From Clostridiales bacterium (GTDB lineage Bacteria; Bacillota; Clostridia; Oscillospirales; Oscillospiraceae): DNA of 41,919 nt. Both the position numbers and the translations under genes were made by a program. Every line of letters starts with the position of its first letter. Position 1 is the stretch's first letter. Location of the stretch: contig JAAVHX010000004.1 in assembly GCA_014799475.1 (NCBI GenBank), forward strand, positions 17,897 through 59,815. The letters run 5' to 3'. This document shows, piece by piece, positions 22,842-30,000 of the stretch. The notes below the pieces were generated by a model that made no database searches, had not been told where the DNA came from, and was given only the letters and a program-made list of their open reading frames with translations.

Positions 22842-23952
22842 ACAATACCCGGCGATTTCCTTTGTGGACACGGACACGGAAACGCTTGTAAATGCCCTGA
22901 TTCGATCATTCGAGCGGTTCACCGGGCGGACGCTGTACCCCGGCGACCCCGTGCGGCATTTCATTTTGTGGATTGCCGACATTATGATTCAAGAGCGCGC
23001 GAACATCGACTTTTCAGCGAAACAGAATTTGCCCCGGTATGCAGAGGGTGTATATCTGGATTCGCTGGCGGAAATCTTCAAAGACGCATACCGGCTGGAG
23101 CCGGAAGCGGCGCACACGAAATTTCGGTTCACGCTGTCAATCGAGCGGGACACGGCGACCATTATTCCGGCGGGAACCCGCTTGTCGGCGGGGGAAGAAA
23201 TTTTGTTTGCAACGCTTGACGCGCTGACAATCCCCGCGGGAGAACTGACCGGGGAAATTGCGGCGGAATGCCTGACTGTCGGAGAGATCGGAAACGGCTT
23301 TGTACCGGGACAGATCACGAAGCTGGTTGACATTTTCCCGTATTTCGAGAAGGTCGAGAACATCACCGAAAGCGCAGGCGGAGCCGATTGGGAGAGCGAC
23401 GCGGCCTTTTATGAGCGAATGCGTGAAAGCATGGAAACATTTTCGACCGCCGGGCCGCTGGGGGGCTATGAGTATTACGCAAAGAGCGCGTCGGCCCTGA
23501 TTGTGGACGTGAAAGCGACTTCACCGGAACCGGGGGAAGTGGACGTGCGGGTTCTGCTGGCGAATGGCGAATTGCCGACGGAAGAAATCTTGAACGCGGT
23601 ACATGAAAAATTGAATGCGGACAAGGTGCGCCCCCTGACCGATCACGTTACCGTCGCGGCCCCTGAAACGGTCCTTTACAATATCGACTTGACGTACTAC
23701 ACGCAAGAGGGCGGGCCGCTGGGGGCGGAAACGGTCGAAAAGAACGTTGCCGCCGCCGTCGCAGAGTATCAGCGGTGGCAGGCCGCGAAAATGGGGCGGG
23801 ACGTGAACCCGTCCTATTTGCAATATTTGATTATGCAGACGGGCGCAAAGCGCGTTGAAGTGCGGTCCCCCCTGTTCTCCGTCGTCGCCGACAACGCCGT
23901 GGCGGTGATCGGCGAAACGGCGGTTTTGAACGGGGGTGCTGAACGTGAATGA
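22825..23952 (+). CDS. Baseplate assembly protein J
   Basis: A 375-residue protein with a TTG start at 22825, supported by GGAGGTG 8-14 nt upstream and its overlap with W. YAEGVYLDSLAEIFKDAYRL, TIIPAGTRLSAGEEILFATL and the VRVLLANGELP segment match the P2 J / Mu gp47 baseplate wedge family. It joins W and I in the wedge. The length is typical. Confidence 0.9.
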   Translation: MTENVRQYPAISFVDTDTETLVNALIRSFERFTGRTLYPGDPVRHFILWIADIMIQERANIDFSAKQNLPRYAEGVYLDSLAEIFKDAYRLEPEAAHTKFRFTLSIERDTATIIPAGTRLSAGEEILFATLDALTIPAGELTGEIAAECLTVGEIGNGFVPGQITKLVDIFPYFEKVENITESAGGADWESDAAFYERMRESMETFSTAGPLGGYEYYAKSASALIVDVKATSPEPGEVDVRVLLANGELPTEEILNAVHEKLNADKVRPLTDHVTVAAPETVLYNIDLTYYTQEGGPLGAETVEKNVAAAVAEYQRWQAAKMGRDVNPSYLQYLIMQTGAKRVEVRSPLFSVVADNAVAVIGETAVLNGGAERE

Positions 23953-24487
23953 CAGCGACATTTATTCCGTTGACTTCACCCGTTCGCTTCCGCCGCCGCT
24001 GAAAGACGACCCGGAAATAAACGCGCTGGGCCGGGCGATTGCGGAGCAATTACAGAACACGGCGCGGCAAATCCGGCAAAATATCATTTACGCCCGGATT
24101 GACGAACTGGACGAACAGACCCTTGATATTCTGGCCTACGATCTACACGTTGACTGGTACGACTATTCTTACCCGGTAGAGGTAAAGCGGCGGACCATCA
24201 AGGACAGCGTGAAGATTCACCGGCGGCTGGGGACGAAATACGCCGTTGAAACCGCGCTGGGGGCCGTATTTCCCGGAACACAGGTTGAAGAGTGGTTCGA
24301 GTACGGGGGCGACCCGTACAGATTCCGCGTCATCATCAACGCCACAGAAAACGGCGTAACCGCGGCACAGCAAGCGGCGGTTTTGGAGCGGGTCATATTC
24401 TATAAAAATTTGCGGTCCCATTTGGAAGCCGTGCCTGTTCCCGCCGGGAACTGTCCTGCATTATTGGGAATCTGTTTACGGAAATAG
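23945..24487 (+). CDS. Tail protein I (baseplate)
   Basis: A 180-residue protein. The GTG at 23945 is preferred because CGGGGGTG lies 8-14 nt upstream. LPPPLKDDPEINALGRAIAE, DELDEQTLDILAYDLHVDWY and KIHRRLGTKYAVETAL are characteristic of P2 gpI, which connects the wedge to the tail fibers. It ends the baseplate block; the DGR follows, which fits a displayed fiber target downstream. Confidence 0.88.
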   Translation: MNDSDIYSVDFTRSLPPPLKDDPEINALGRAIAEQLQNTARQIRQNIIYARIDELDEQTLDILAYDLHVDWYDYSYPVEVKRRTIKDSVKIHRRLGTKYAVETALGAVFPGTQVEEWFEYGGDPYRFRVIINATENGVTAAQQAAVLERVIFYKNLRSHLEAVPVPAGNCPALLGICLRK

Positions 24488-24567
24488 AACCGCCTTGCGA
24501 ACGGTGCGGTCCCGCTGATGTGTTGACGATCAGCGGGACCACCTACACCGGGAACAGGGCGGTTCTA
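24485..24567. repeat. Nested stem-loop between tail gene I and the DGR
   Basis: Two inverted repeats are nested: TAGAACCGCC (24485-24494) with GGCGGTTCTA (24558-24567), and inside it GGTCCCGCTGAT (24508-24519) with ATCAGCGGGACC (24529-24540). All pairs are perfect. No T run follows, so it is not a plain terminator. It could be an RNA processing site, an mRNA-stability element or a DGR control element. Confidence 0.7.
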
Positions 24568-24714
24568 ACCGTCACAGAACACGGGTTCACCTTTGAGGGC
24601 GACCCGGCGGAGGTTGCGAAAATCCGTGAAAGGCGGTGCTTGCAATGGGCTACCCACAACGCAACGGGGAGAAATACCAGCCCCGGAATGGGGAGCAAAG
24701 CGAATTTATCTTGA
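24520..24714 (+). CDS. Possible small protein upstream of the Avd-like gene
   Basis: A 64-codon open frame starting at GTG 24520, inside the nested stem-loop. It overlaps the Avd-like gene by 70 nt and has no convincing ribosome-binding site. The peptide starts with TISGTTYTGNRAVLTVTEHG and is not recognised. It may be a real small tail-region protein or only an open frame across structured RNA. Confidence 0.3.
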   Translation: MLTISGTTYTGNRAVLTVTEHGFTFEGDPAEVAKIRERRCLQWATHNATGRNTSPGMGSKANLS

Positions 24715-25094
24715 TTACAAAGGCGAAAGACCTTGTAAAGCACACGTATATGATGACCGGCGAAAAGCGGTTTCCGAAAAAGCATTATAAGCTTGTTCAA
24801 CGTCTGCAAGATACCACGATTGAGATTTTCGAGCGGGTGCAGGAAGCGAACGAACTTGATCTTTCAGACCCGCAGGAATTCAGGGAACGGCAATACGATC
24901 AGAAAAAAGCAATGACGAAATGCAAAACCGTTCTGTTCCTGATCGAAATTGCCCTTGAACGCGGCATGATTTCAAAAAGTCAATGCGATACATGGACAAA
25001 TTACGTCGTCGAGGTAAAGCGGATGACCGCAAGCTGGAAGAAGAAGGACCGGGAACGGGCCACAGCACAATGGAGAAACGCGCCGCCCCGGTAA
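24645..25094 (+). CDS. avd: DGR accessory variability determinant-like protein (Avd)
   Basis: A 149-residue protein. ATG 24645 is preferred, with AAAGGCGG 8-15 nt upstream. It is basic and almost wholly helical: FILITKAKDLVKHTYMMTGE, FPKKHYKLVQRLQDTTIEIF, then long helices to the C-terminus. This matches the four-helix-bundle (S23/Avd) family. Avd forms a pentamer that binds the reverse transcriptase and template RNA and is required for mutagenic homing. Its position directly upstream of the template repeat and reverse transcriptase supports the call. Confidence 0.85.
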   Translation: MGYPQRNGEKYQPRNGEQSEFILITKAKDLVKHTYMMTGEKRFPKKHYKLVQRLQDTTIEIFERVQEANELDLSDPQEFRERQYDQKKAMTKCKTVLFLIEIALERGMISKSQCDTWTNYVVEVKRMTASWKKKDRERATAQWRNAPPR

Positions 25095-25128
25095 CGGGAC
25101 CGACGCTTTTCTTGGGGTATGCCTTGTA

Positions 25129-25223
25129 GCGTCGAATTCGTACAACGTCCGCAACGTCAATTCCTCCGGCACGCTGAACAACAACAACGCGTACAACGGC
25201 AACAGGGGCGTTCGCCCGCTTTG
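25129..25223 (+). repeat. DGR template repeat (TR)
   Basis: 95 bp lying between avd and the reverse transcriptase gene, outside any likely gene. It aligns without gaps to VR1 (27242-27336) and, from 25146, to VR2 (4987-5064). It carries 24 adenines, mostly in ten in-frame AAC/AAT codons, the arrangement that gives widest amino-acid diversity when A is mutated. In the target frame it would read SSGTLNNNNAYNGNRGVRPL and then meets a stop codon after the repeat. The GC-rich end GGGGCGTTCGCCCGCTTTG is unchanged in all three copies. Confidence 0.95.
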
Positions 25224-25463
25224 GTGGAATACCGCGATTGAGTAAGCCGAAAGGCCGAAAACAGAGGACCACTATCAAAGGAAGGTATATCCCGCCGCCG
25301 TGGTGAGAGCGCGACGGTAAATACAAGATTGGTGGAGCAAGGCCCACGGGAACCAGCTTCCGCCCCGCGGCGGGCGCGCTACGGGGTCCGATGATGACGC
25401 GTTGAACGGTGATCTTTGCCGGACAGCAACGCTGATTCTATGCACGGCAAGGAGTTTCCTTTT
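25224..25463 (+). ncRNA. DGR spacer RNA region between TR and reverse transcriptase
   Basis: These 240 nt hold no convincing gene. In studied DGRs the RNA just downstream of the template binds Avd and reverse transcriptase and primes cDNA synthesis, so this stretch is expected to be part of the functional template RNA. Short GC-rich pairings are visible (for example GCCGAAAGGC near 25247). The end of the RNA cannot be set from sequence alone. Confidence 0.6.
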
Positions 25464-26582
25464 ATGGAACAAACAAGCGATTTTCAAAGGGTGTACGATT
25501 TCGGGAACCTTTACACGGCGTTCCTGAAAGCCCGCAGAGGGAAGCGGGACAAACCCAGCGTTGCAAAGTTTGAAGCGAATTTGCTGGAAGCCCTTTCCCT
25601 TTTATCTGAATTGCTGAAAACCAAAAAATACCGTATGTCGGAATATTTCGTTTTCCGGGTGTATGAACCTAAAGAACGAATTGTGATGACAAACGCGTTC
25701 AAAGACAAGGTTGTTCAGCACTCTTTATGTGACAATGTTTTAGAACCCGCATTTACAGGCAGTTTCATTCGTGACAACTACGCTTCACAACGCGGGCGCG
25801 GGACCCATGACGGCCTTTACCGATTGGAAGGTTTCATGCGGTCCTATTATTTTTCCCGAAAAGCGCGGGCGGAGGAAGAAAGCCGGGAGGAGGGGTTGCC
25901 GCGGCTTTCGCCCGCCGAATGCGCCGACGGATGGGTTTTGAAATGCGATATTTCAAAATACTTCTATTCGATACGGCATGAGCCATTAAAGAAAATGGTC
26001 CGGCGATACATCAAGGACCCGGACGTTTTGTGGCTGATTGACTTAATCATTGACAGCACGCCGGACCCCGGAATTCCTATCGGCAATCAGACTTCACAAT
26101 GGTTCGCCGTCATGTACCTTTCGGGGTTAGATCACTTTATCAAAGAAAAGCTGGGTATCAAGTATTACGGGCGATACATGGACGATTTCTTTTTGATTCA
26201 TGAGGACAAGGCGTACTTGCAGTATTGCTGGAAAGAGATTGAAAAGTATGTTTCCGAACTTGGGCTTTCTTTGAACAATAAAACGAACATTTTCCCGTTG
26301 CGGAACGGTATTGATTTCCTTGGATTCCATACATATTTGACCGAAACGGGCAAGGTGATTCGGAAAGTAAGGAGGTCGAGCAAGAGCAATGAACAAAAGA
26401 AGCTAAAGAAACAGCGGGCTTTGTTGGACCGCGGGAAAATCACCTTGAAACAGGTTGAACAATCCTACGGAAGCTGGCGGAGCCACGCGGAAAAGGGCAA
26501 CTGCTATCACCTTATCCGGGACATGGACGAACTTTGTATGAATCTATTCCCGGAAATCTATTCAAAGGAGAGTGCGGCATAA
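25464..26582 (+). CDS. DGR reverse transcriptase
   Basis: A 372-residue protein. ATG 25464 is chosen because AAGGAG (25449-25454) lies 9 nt upstream. Reverse transcriptase motifs occur in order: VLKCDISKYF (residues 158-167, first catalytic Asp162), the DGR-type IGNQTSQ (206-212, in place of the QGxxxSP of group II intron enzymes), the catalytic GRYMDDFF (236-243), and IDFLGF (283-288). There is no maturase or integrase domain, as expected for DGRs. The enzyme copies the template RNA with errors at adenines, and the cDNA replaces the variable repeats. The next gene starts on the overlapping TAATG. Confidence 0.94.
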   Translation: MEQTSDFQRVYDFGNLYTAFLKARRGKRDKPSVAKFEANLLEALSLLSELLKTKKYRMSEYFVFRVYEPKERIVMTNAFKDKVVQHSLCDNVLEPAFTGSFIRDNYASQRGRGTHDGLYRLEGFMRSYYFSRKARAEEESREEGLPRLSPAECADGWVLKCDISKYFYSIRHEPLKKMVRRYIKDPDVLWLIDLIIDSTPDPGIPIGNQTSQWFAVMYLSGLDHFIKEKLGIKYYGRYMDDFFLIHEDKAYLQYCWKEIEKYVSELGLSLNNKTNIFPLRNGIDFLGFHTYLTETGKVIRKVRRSSKSNEQKKLKKQRALLDRGKITLKQVEQSYGSWRSHAEKGNCYHLIRDMDELCMNLFPEIYSKESAA

Positions 26583-28297
26583 TGGCAAAAGCACTTAGCA
26601 CGCTGGCCGTCGGCGCGCTTATCAAGGACACCGGAACACTTTACAACGGAAAGCCCATTGTCTGGAAGATTGCTGACAAGAACCACGCGGGCTATCCTGC
26701 GAATTCCGTGACCCTGATTACGGAACGCATTATTTCGCTGAAATGCTTTGACGCTATCGAGAGCGGCAACACCGACAGCAACCGGCGTTCTTACGGCAAT
26801 AACCGCTGGATTTTCTCGAATGTCCGGCAATGGCTGAACAGTCAAGCCGCGGCGGGCAAATGGTACAGCGCACAGCACAGCGCCGACGCGCCGCCCACAA
26901 AAGCGAACAGCGCCGGTTATAACGGCTATGACACGAAACCGGGATTCCTTGCGGGATTCTCCGCGTCCTTCCTTGCGGCATTGCTGGACACGACGCACAC
27001 CGTCGGCAAGGCAAGCGTGGACGGCGGCGGAACGGAAACTTGCACCGACAAAATCTTTTTCGCCACCTGTACGGAAGTGGGCTTGACCGGCGACGCGACG
27101 TGCGGCACAAAGCTGGCCTTGTTCAGCGATAACAATTCCCGGCTGGCAAAGCCGACCGCGGAAGCCGTAAGCGAAAGCGATTACACGAACAGCAGTTTCA
27201 ATGCTAATTCTAATTGGTATTGGTGGCTGGCGGACGCTTATGCGTCGGATTCGTACGGCGTCCGCAGCGTCTATTCCTCCGGCGCGCTGAGCGACGCCAG
27301 CGCGTACTACGGCTACTGGGGCGTTCGCCCGCTTTGTAATCTTAAATCTGAAATCTTGGTATCTGATACCACGGATTCGGACGGCGCATATACGATTATC
27401 TGGAATCGCGCCCCGTCCGCGCCCGGCAGTATCAACGTACCGGCGCAGGTTTTGAGCGAACAGAATGTGACCGTCACGTGGGGCGTGTCCACGGATGAGG
27501 ACGGAAGCGTTTCCGGGTACACGCTGGAACGGAAGGTGAACGACGAAAGCTGGGCGCAGATTTACAAGGGAATCAACCGGACCTATACCGATACCGCGGG
27601 CGCGACATGGCAAACGGTGGCGTATAGGGTCAAAGCCTACGACAACGCGGGCGCGGATTCCGAATACACCACCAGCCCGGCGCGGGCCGTGGTCCACAAT
27701 ACGCCGCCCGCGATCAGCGGCACAAATACGAATCTCGGAGAGAAAACCGGGGCGTTTGCGCAGGCGTACACCGTGACGGACATTGACGGCGGGCAAACCC
27801 TGACCGTAACGGAAAAGATCGACGACACCGTGAAGCGGTCCCACACTGTCACCAGCGGGCAGGAATATTCCTTCAACGTGACGGCGGAAGAATGGGTGAA
27901 GCTTTCCAACGGGTCCCACACCCTGACGATCACCGCGGACGACGGGACCGGCGGAACTGCCACCCGGACATACACGTTCAGCAAAAACGTTTCGGAAATC
28001 GAATTTCAGCTTGCGACCCCGCTGGCGACCGACGACGCGGTTACAAAGGCAATTATGAGCGTCGCCCGGCAGATTCCCGCGGGGGCCGAATTCACCGTTG
28101 AAGCCTGCAACAACGGCAACGACGCTTCCCCCACGTGGGAGGACGTGACGCAGGCCGTCACCAGCGGAAGCAAATTCTTTTTCAGCAACACCACAAAGAC
28201 AGCCGCCGAATGGGGCTTTAACTTCCGTATCAAGGTAAAGCGGAACGGGGCCATCGGCGACTGTTTCATTTCGTCCGTGGGAGGTAATTTTGAATGA
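26582..28297 (+). CDS. DGR target protein 1, phage tail/fiber protein with C-lectin-like, Fn3 and Ig-like domains
   Basis: A 571-residue protein; ATG 26582 has AAAGGAG upstream. Residues 1-265 are a DUF6273/C-type-lectin-like domain with WIFSNVRQWLNS and WYWWLADAYASDSYGVR. It ends in variable repeat 1 (residues 221-252, GVRPL) and SEILVS. An Fn3-like domain (about 280-375: PSAPGSINVPAQVLSEQNVT), an Ig-like domain (about 380-470) and a last beta-rich domain follow. It has no signal peptide, as expected for a virion protein. Its place after the baseplate genes and beside the retroelement points to a receptor-binding tail protein with DGR-variable binding surface. Confidence 0.9.
   Translation: MAKALSTLAVGALIKDTGTLYNGKPIVWKIADKNHAGYPANSVTLITERIISLKCFDAIESGNTDSNRRSYGNNRWIFSNVRQWLNSQAAAGKWYSAQHSADAPPTKANSAGYNGYDTKPGFLAGFSASFLAALLDTTHTVGKASVDGGGTETCTDKIFFATCTEVGLTGDATCGTKLALFSDNNSRLAKPTAEAVSESDYTNSSFNANSNWYWWLADAYASDSYGVRSVYSSGALSDASAYYGYWGVRPLCNLKSEILVSDTTDSDGAYTIIWNRAPSAPGSINVPAQVLSEQNVTVTWGVSTDEDGSVSGYTLERKVNDESWAQIYKGINRTYTDTAGATWQTVAYRVKAYDNAGADSEYTTSPARAVVHNTPPAISGTNTNLGEKTGAFAQAYTVTDIDGGQTLTVTEKIDDTVKRSHTVTSGQEYSFNVTAEEWVKLSNGSHTLTITADDGTGGTATRTYTFSKNVSEIEFQLATPLATDDAVTKAIMSVARQIPAGAEFTVEACNNGNDASPTWEDVTQAVTSGSKFFFSNTTKTAAEWGFNFRIKVKRNGAIGDCFISSVGGNFE
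27242..27336 (+). repeat. DGR variable repeat 1 (VR1)
   Basis: 95 bp aligned without gaps to the template at 25129-25223. There are fourteen differences, all at template adenines (14 of 24): mostly A to G, four A to T, one A to C. No other template base differs. This is the diagnostic pattern of adenine-specific retrohoming. Confidence 0.96.
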
Positions 28298-28782
28298 GCG
28301 TTCAGCACAAAGAAGATAGCATTCGCGGAATGCGGCTGGAGCGGCTGGGAATCCAGCCGCCCGCCGACTGGAACGACGTTGAACAGGTCCGGGCGGTGAA
28401 GGTAAAGGAGATCAGCGCGGAGTGTTCCGCGGCTATTTACGCCGGGGTTGACGTGGGCGAATCCCATTACAGCCTGACCGAACACGACCAAACCGAACTG
28501 CTGGCGCAGACGCAGGCGGTCAAAGAGGGCGCGGCGGCGGTCCCCTATCATGCGGATGGGGAACTTTGCCGTATGTACCCGGCGGAGGAATTCACCGCGC
28601 TGGCGCAGGCCGCGTCCGCCCACGTGTTCTATCATCGGACATACTGCAATCACGCGTTCGCGTGGATTGCGCGGGCGGACCTTGCCGAACTGGATTCCAT
28701 CAAGTACGGCGCAGAACTGCCCGCCGACCTTGCGGAAAGAATGGCGGCGATCATTGCCGCGGCGGGCGGGGGTGCGGTATGA
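28294..28782 (+). CDS. Tail accessory protein, possibly DUF4376-like
   Basis: A 162-residue protein coupled by ATGA to the DGR target. The second half (VPYHADGELCRMYPAEEFTA, HRTYCNHAFAWIARA) resembles small proteins found directly behind tail fiber genes in Firmicutes phages, some labelled DUF4376. It may be a fiber assembly factor or a minor tail protein. The family call is tentative. Confidence 0.65.
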   Translation: MSVQHKEDSIRGMRLERLGIQPPADWNDVEQVRAVKVKEISAECSAAIYAGVDVGESHYSLTEHDQTELLAQTQAVKEGAAAVPYHADGELCRMYPAEEFTALAQAASAHVFYHRTYCNHAFAWIARADLAELDSIKYGAELPADLAERMAAIIAAAGGGAV

Positions 28783-29255
28783 AACGCATTTTGACCCTTT
28801 GGGCGATTTTGGGGGCGGCTTACGTCGCCCTTGAAATCCTCTTCCGCGGAAGGTCCCACCCGTCAATGCTGATCGTCGGCGGGCTTTGCGGGGTCCTTGT
28901 GGGAGCAATCAACCAGCGGCCCGGATTCTTCCGCGCCCCGGTCATCGTGCAAGCGGTGATCGGGGCGCTGATTGTGCTTGCCGTGGAATTCGTTTCCGGG
29001 TGCGTCCTGAACCTTTGGCTGGGGCTGGGGGTTTGGGATTACAGCAATCAGCCGGGGAACGTGCTGGGGCAGATTTGCCCGGCGTTCGGGCTTTTGTGGT
29101 TCTTTATTATGCCCTTTGCAATTTGGGCGGAGGACACGGCCCGCTGGCTGATTTGGGCGTATGAATGCGCCGTGTTCGGGAAGAGAGGGGAGCCGCCAGA
29201 CCCAGCCCCGTATTCCCTGAAAAGTATTTATAAAGATTTCTTTTGCGGGAGGTAA
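28779..29255 (+). CDS. Membrane protein, putative ABC-transporter-type (PF06541-like)
   Basis: A 158-residue protein; ATG 28779, ATGA overlap. Four hydrophobic segments lie at residues about 5-23, 30-45, 50-80 and 90-115. The motif NLWLGLGVWDYSNQPGNVLG is characteristic of the small PF06541 (CmpB-like) membrane family, often seen in Clostridia and their phages. Its role is unknown; its position near the lysis genes could suggest a membrane-targeting lysis accessory. Confidence 0.65.
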   Translation: MKRILTLWAILGAAYVALEILFRGRSHPSMLIVGGLCGVLVGAINQRPGFFRAPVIVQAVIGALIVLAVEFVSGCVLNLWLGLGVWDYSNQPGNVLGQICPAFGLLWFFIMPFAIWAEDTARWLIWAYECAVFGKRGEPPDPAPYSLKSIYKDFFCGR

Positions 29256-29261
29256 ACGACC

Positions 29262-29570
29262 ATGAACGAACTTTTGCCAGTAATCAGCGTGATTAGTACG
29301 ATTTGCGCTATCGTGTTTGGATATGCGGCCTTTGCCCGGAACGGGAAGAAGGACACAGAGGACGAAGCGCGCGCAGACGCAACCGTTCTTTCGGAAATCG
29401 GGTACATCAAAGGCGGAATCGACGACATTAAAGCGGAACAGCGGGAACAGCGCAAGACGAACCTTGAAGTTTTAACCCGCCTGACCGCCGTTGAAGAATC
29501 CGCAAAGCAGGCACACCACAGGCTGGACCGTCTGGACGGTATCACGGACAGCAAAAACGACCCGGATTGA
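29262..29570 (+). CDS. Small membrane-anchored coiled-coil protein, holin-associated type
   Basis: A 102-residue protein; ATG 29262 with GGGAGG upstream. A single N-terminal transmembrane helix (residues about 5-24) is followed by a charged coiled-coil region (ADATVLSEIGYIKGGIDDIK, LEVLTRLTAVEESAKQAHHR). This shape is common to small XhlA/holin-neighbour proteins of Firmicutes phages. A lysis or membrane role is an inference. Confidence 0.6.
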   Translation: MNELLPVISVISTICAIVFGYAAFARNGKKDTEDEARADATVLSEIGYIKGGIDDIKAEQREQRKTNLEVLTRLTAVEESAKQAHHRLDRLDGITDSKNDPD

Positions 29571-29587
29571 CGGAAAGGTGGTGCGGC

Positions 29588-29986
29588 ATGGGCTATATAA
29601 TCAGCGCCGCCGCTGGGCTGATCGGCGGGCTTGCCGCCGTGCTGATGATCGAGCGGCGGCGGAGCAATAAGCGCCGCCGGGCGCGGAGCCGGGCCGCGAA
29701 TACCGCCGGGAATGAAAAGGGGACCGCCGGAAAGATCGAGTTTTCAAAGCTCTTTCTTTCGGCGGTCCTCTTGACCTATTTTGCGGGGTTCGGGCTGGGC
29801 TTTTGGGCGGTGACAATCGACCTTTCACAATTAGGGGTTTTTCTTGTGTACGTCGGCACGCCGACGGCGGTTGCAATCGGCTTTTATTCGTGGAAAGCAA
29901 AGGCCGAAAACGTCGTGAAGATCAAAAAGGCGAACCCGGAGGAAACGGACGGAATACCCGTTGACCTGAACAACATTCAGCCATAG
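29588..29986 (+). CDS. Small membrane protein of the lysis region
   Basis: A 132-residue protein. ATG 29588 is preferred over an upstream start because GGAAAGG lies 9-16 nt before it. Hydrophobic segments at residues about 3-20 and 55-105 suggest two or three membrane passes, with a very basic stretch between (RRRSNKRRRARSRAANT). It lies directly before the endolysin gene. It could be a holin or a holin partner; no family was recognised. Confidence 0.6.
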   Translation: MGYIISAAAGLIGGLAAVLMIERRRSNKRRRARSRAANTAGNEKGTAGKIEFSKLFLSAVLLTYFAGFGLGFWAVTIDLSQLGVFLVYVGTPTAVAIGFYSWKAKAENVVKIKKANPEETDGIPVDLNNIQP

Positions 29987-30000
29987 CGGAGGATTTACAA

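Noticed and set aside
25129-25223. Template repeat as part of a coding gene
   Set aside because: It is open in the target frame but has no start or ribosome-binding site, ends in a stop soon after the repeat and fits the known noncoding template position.
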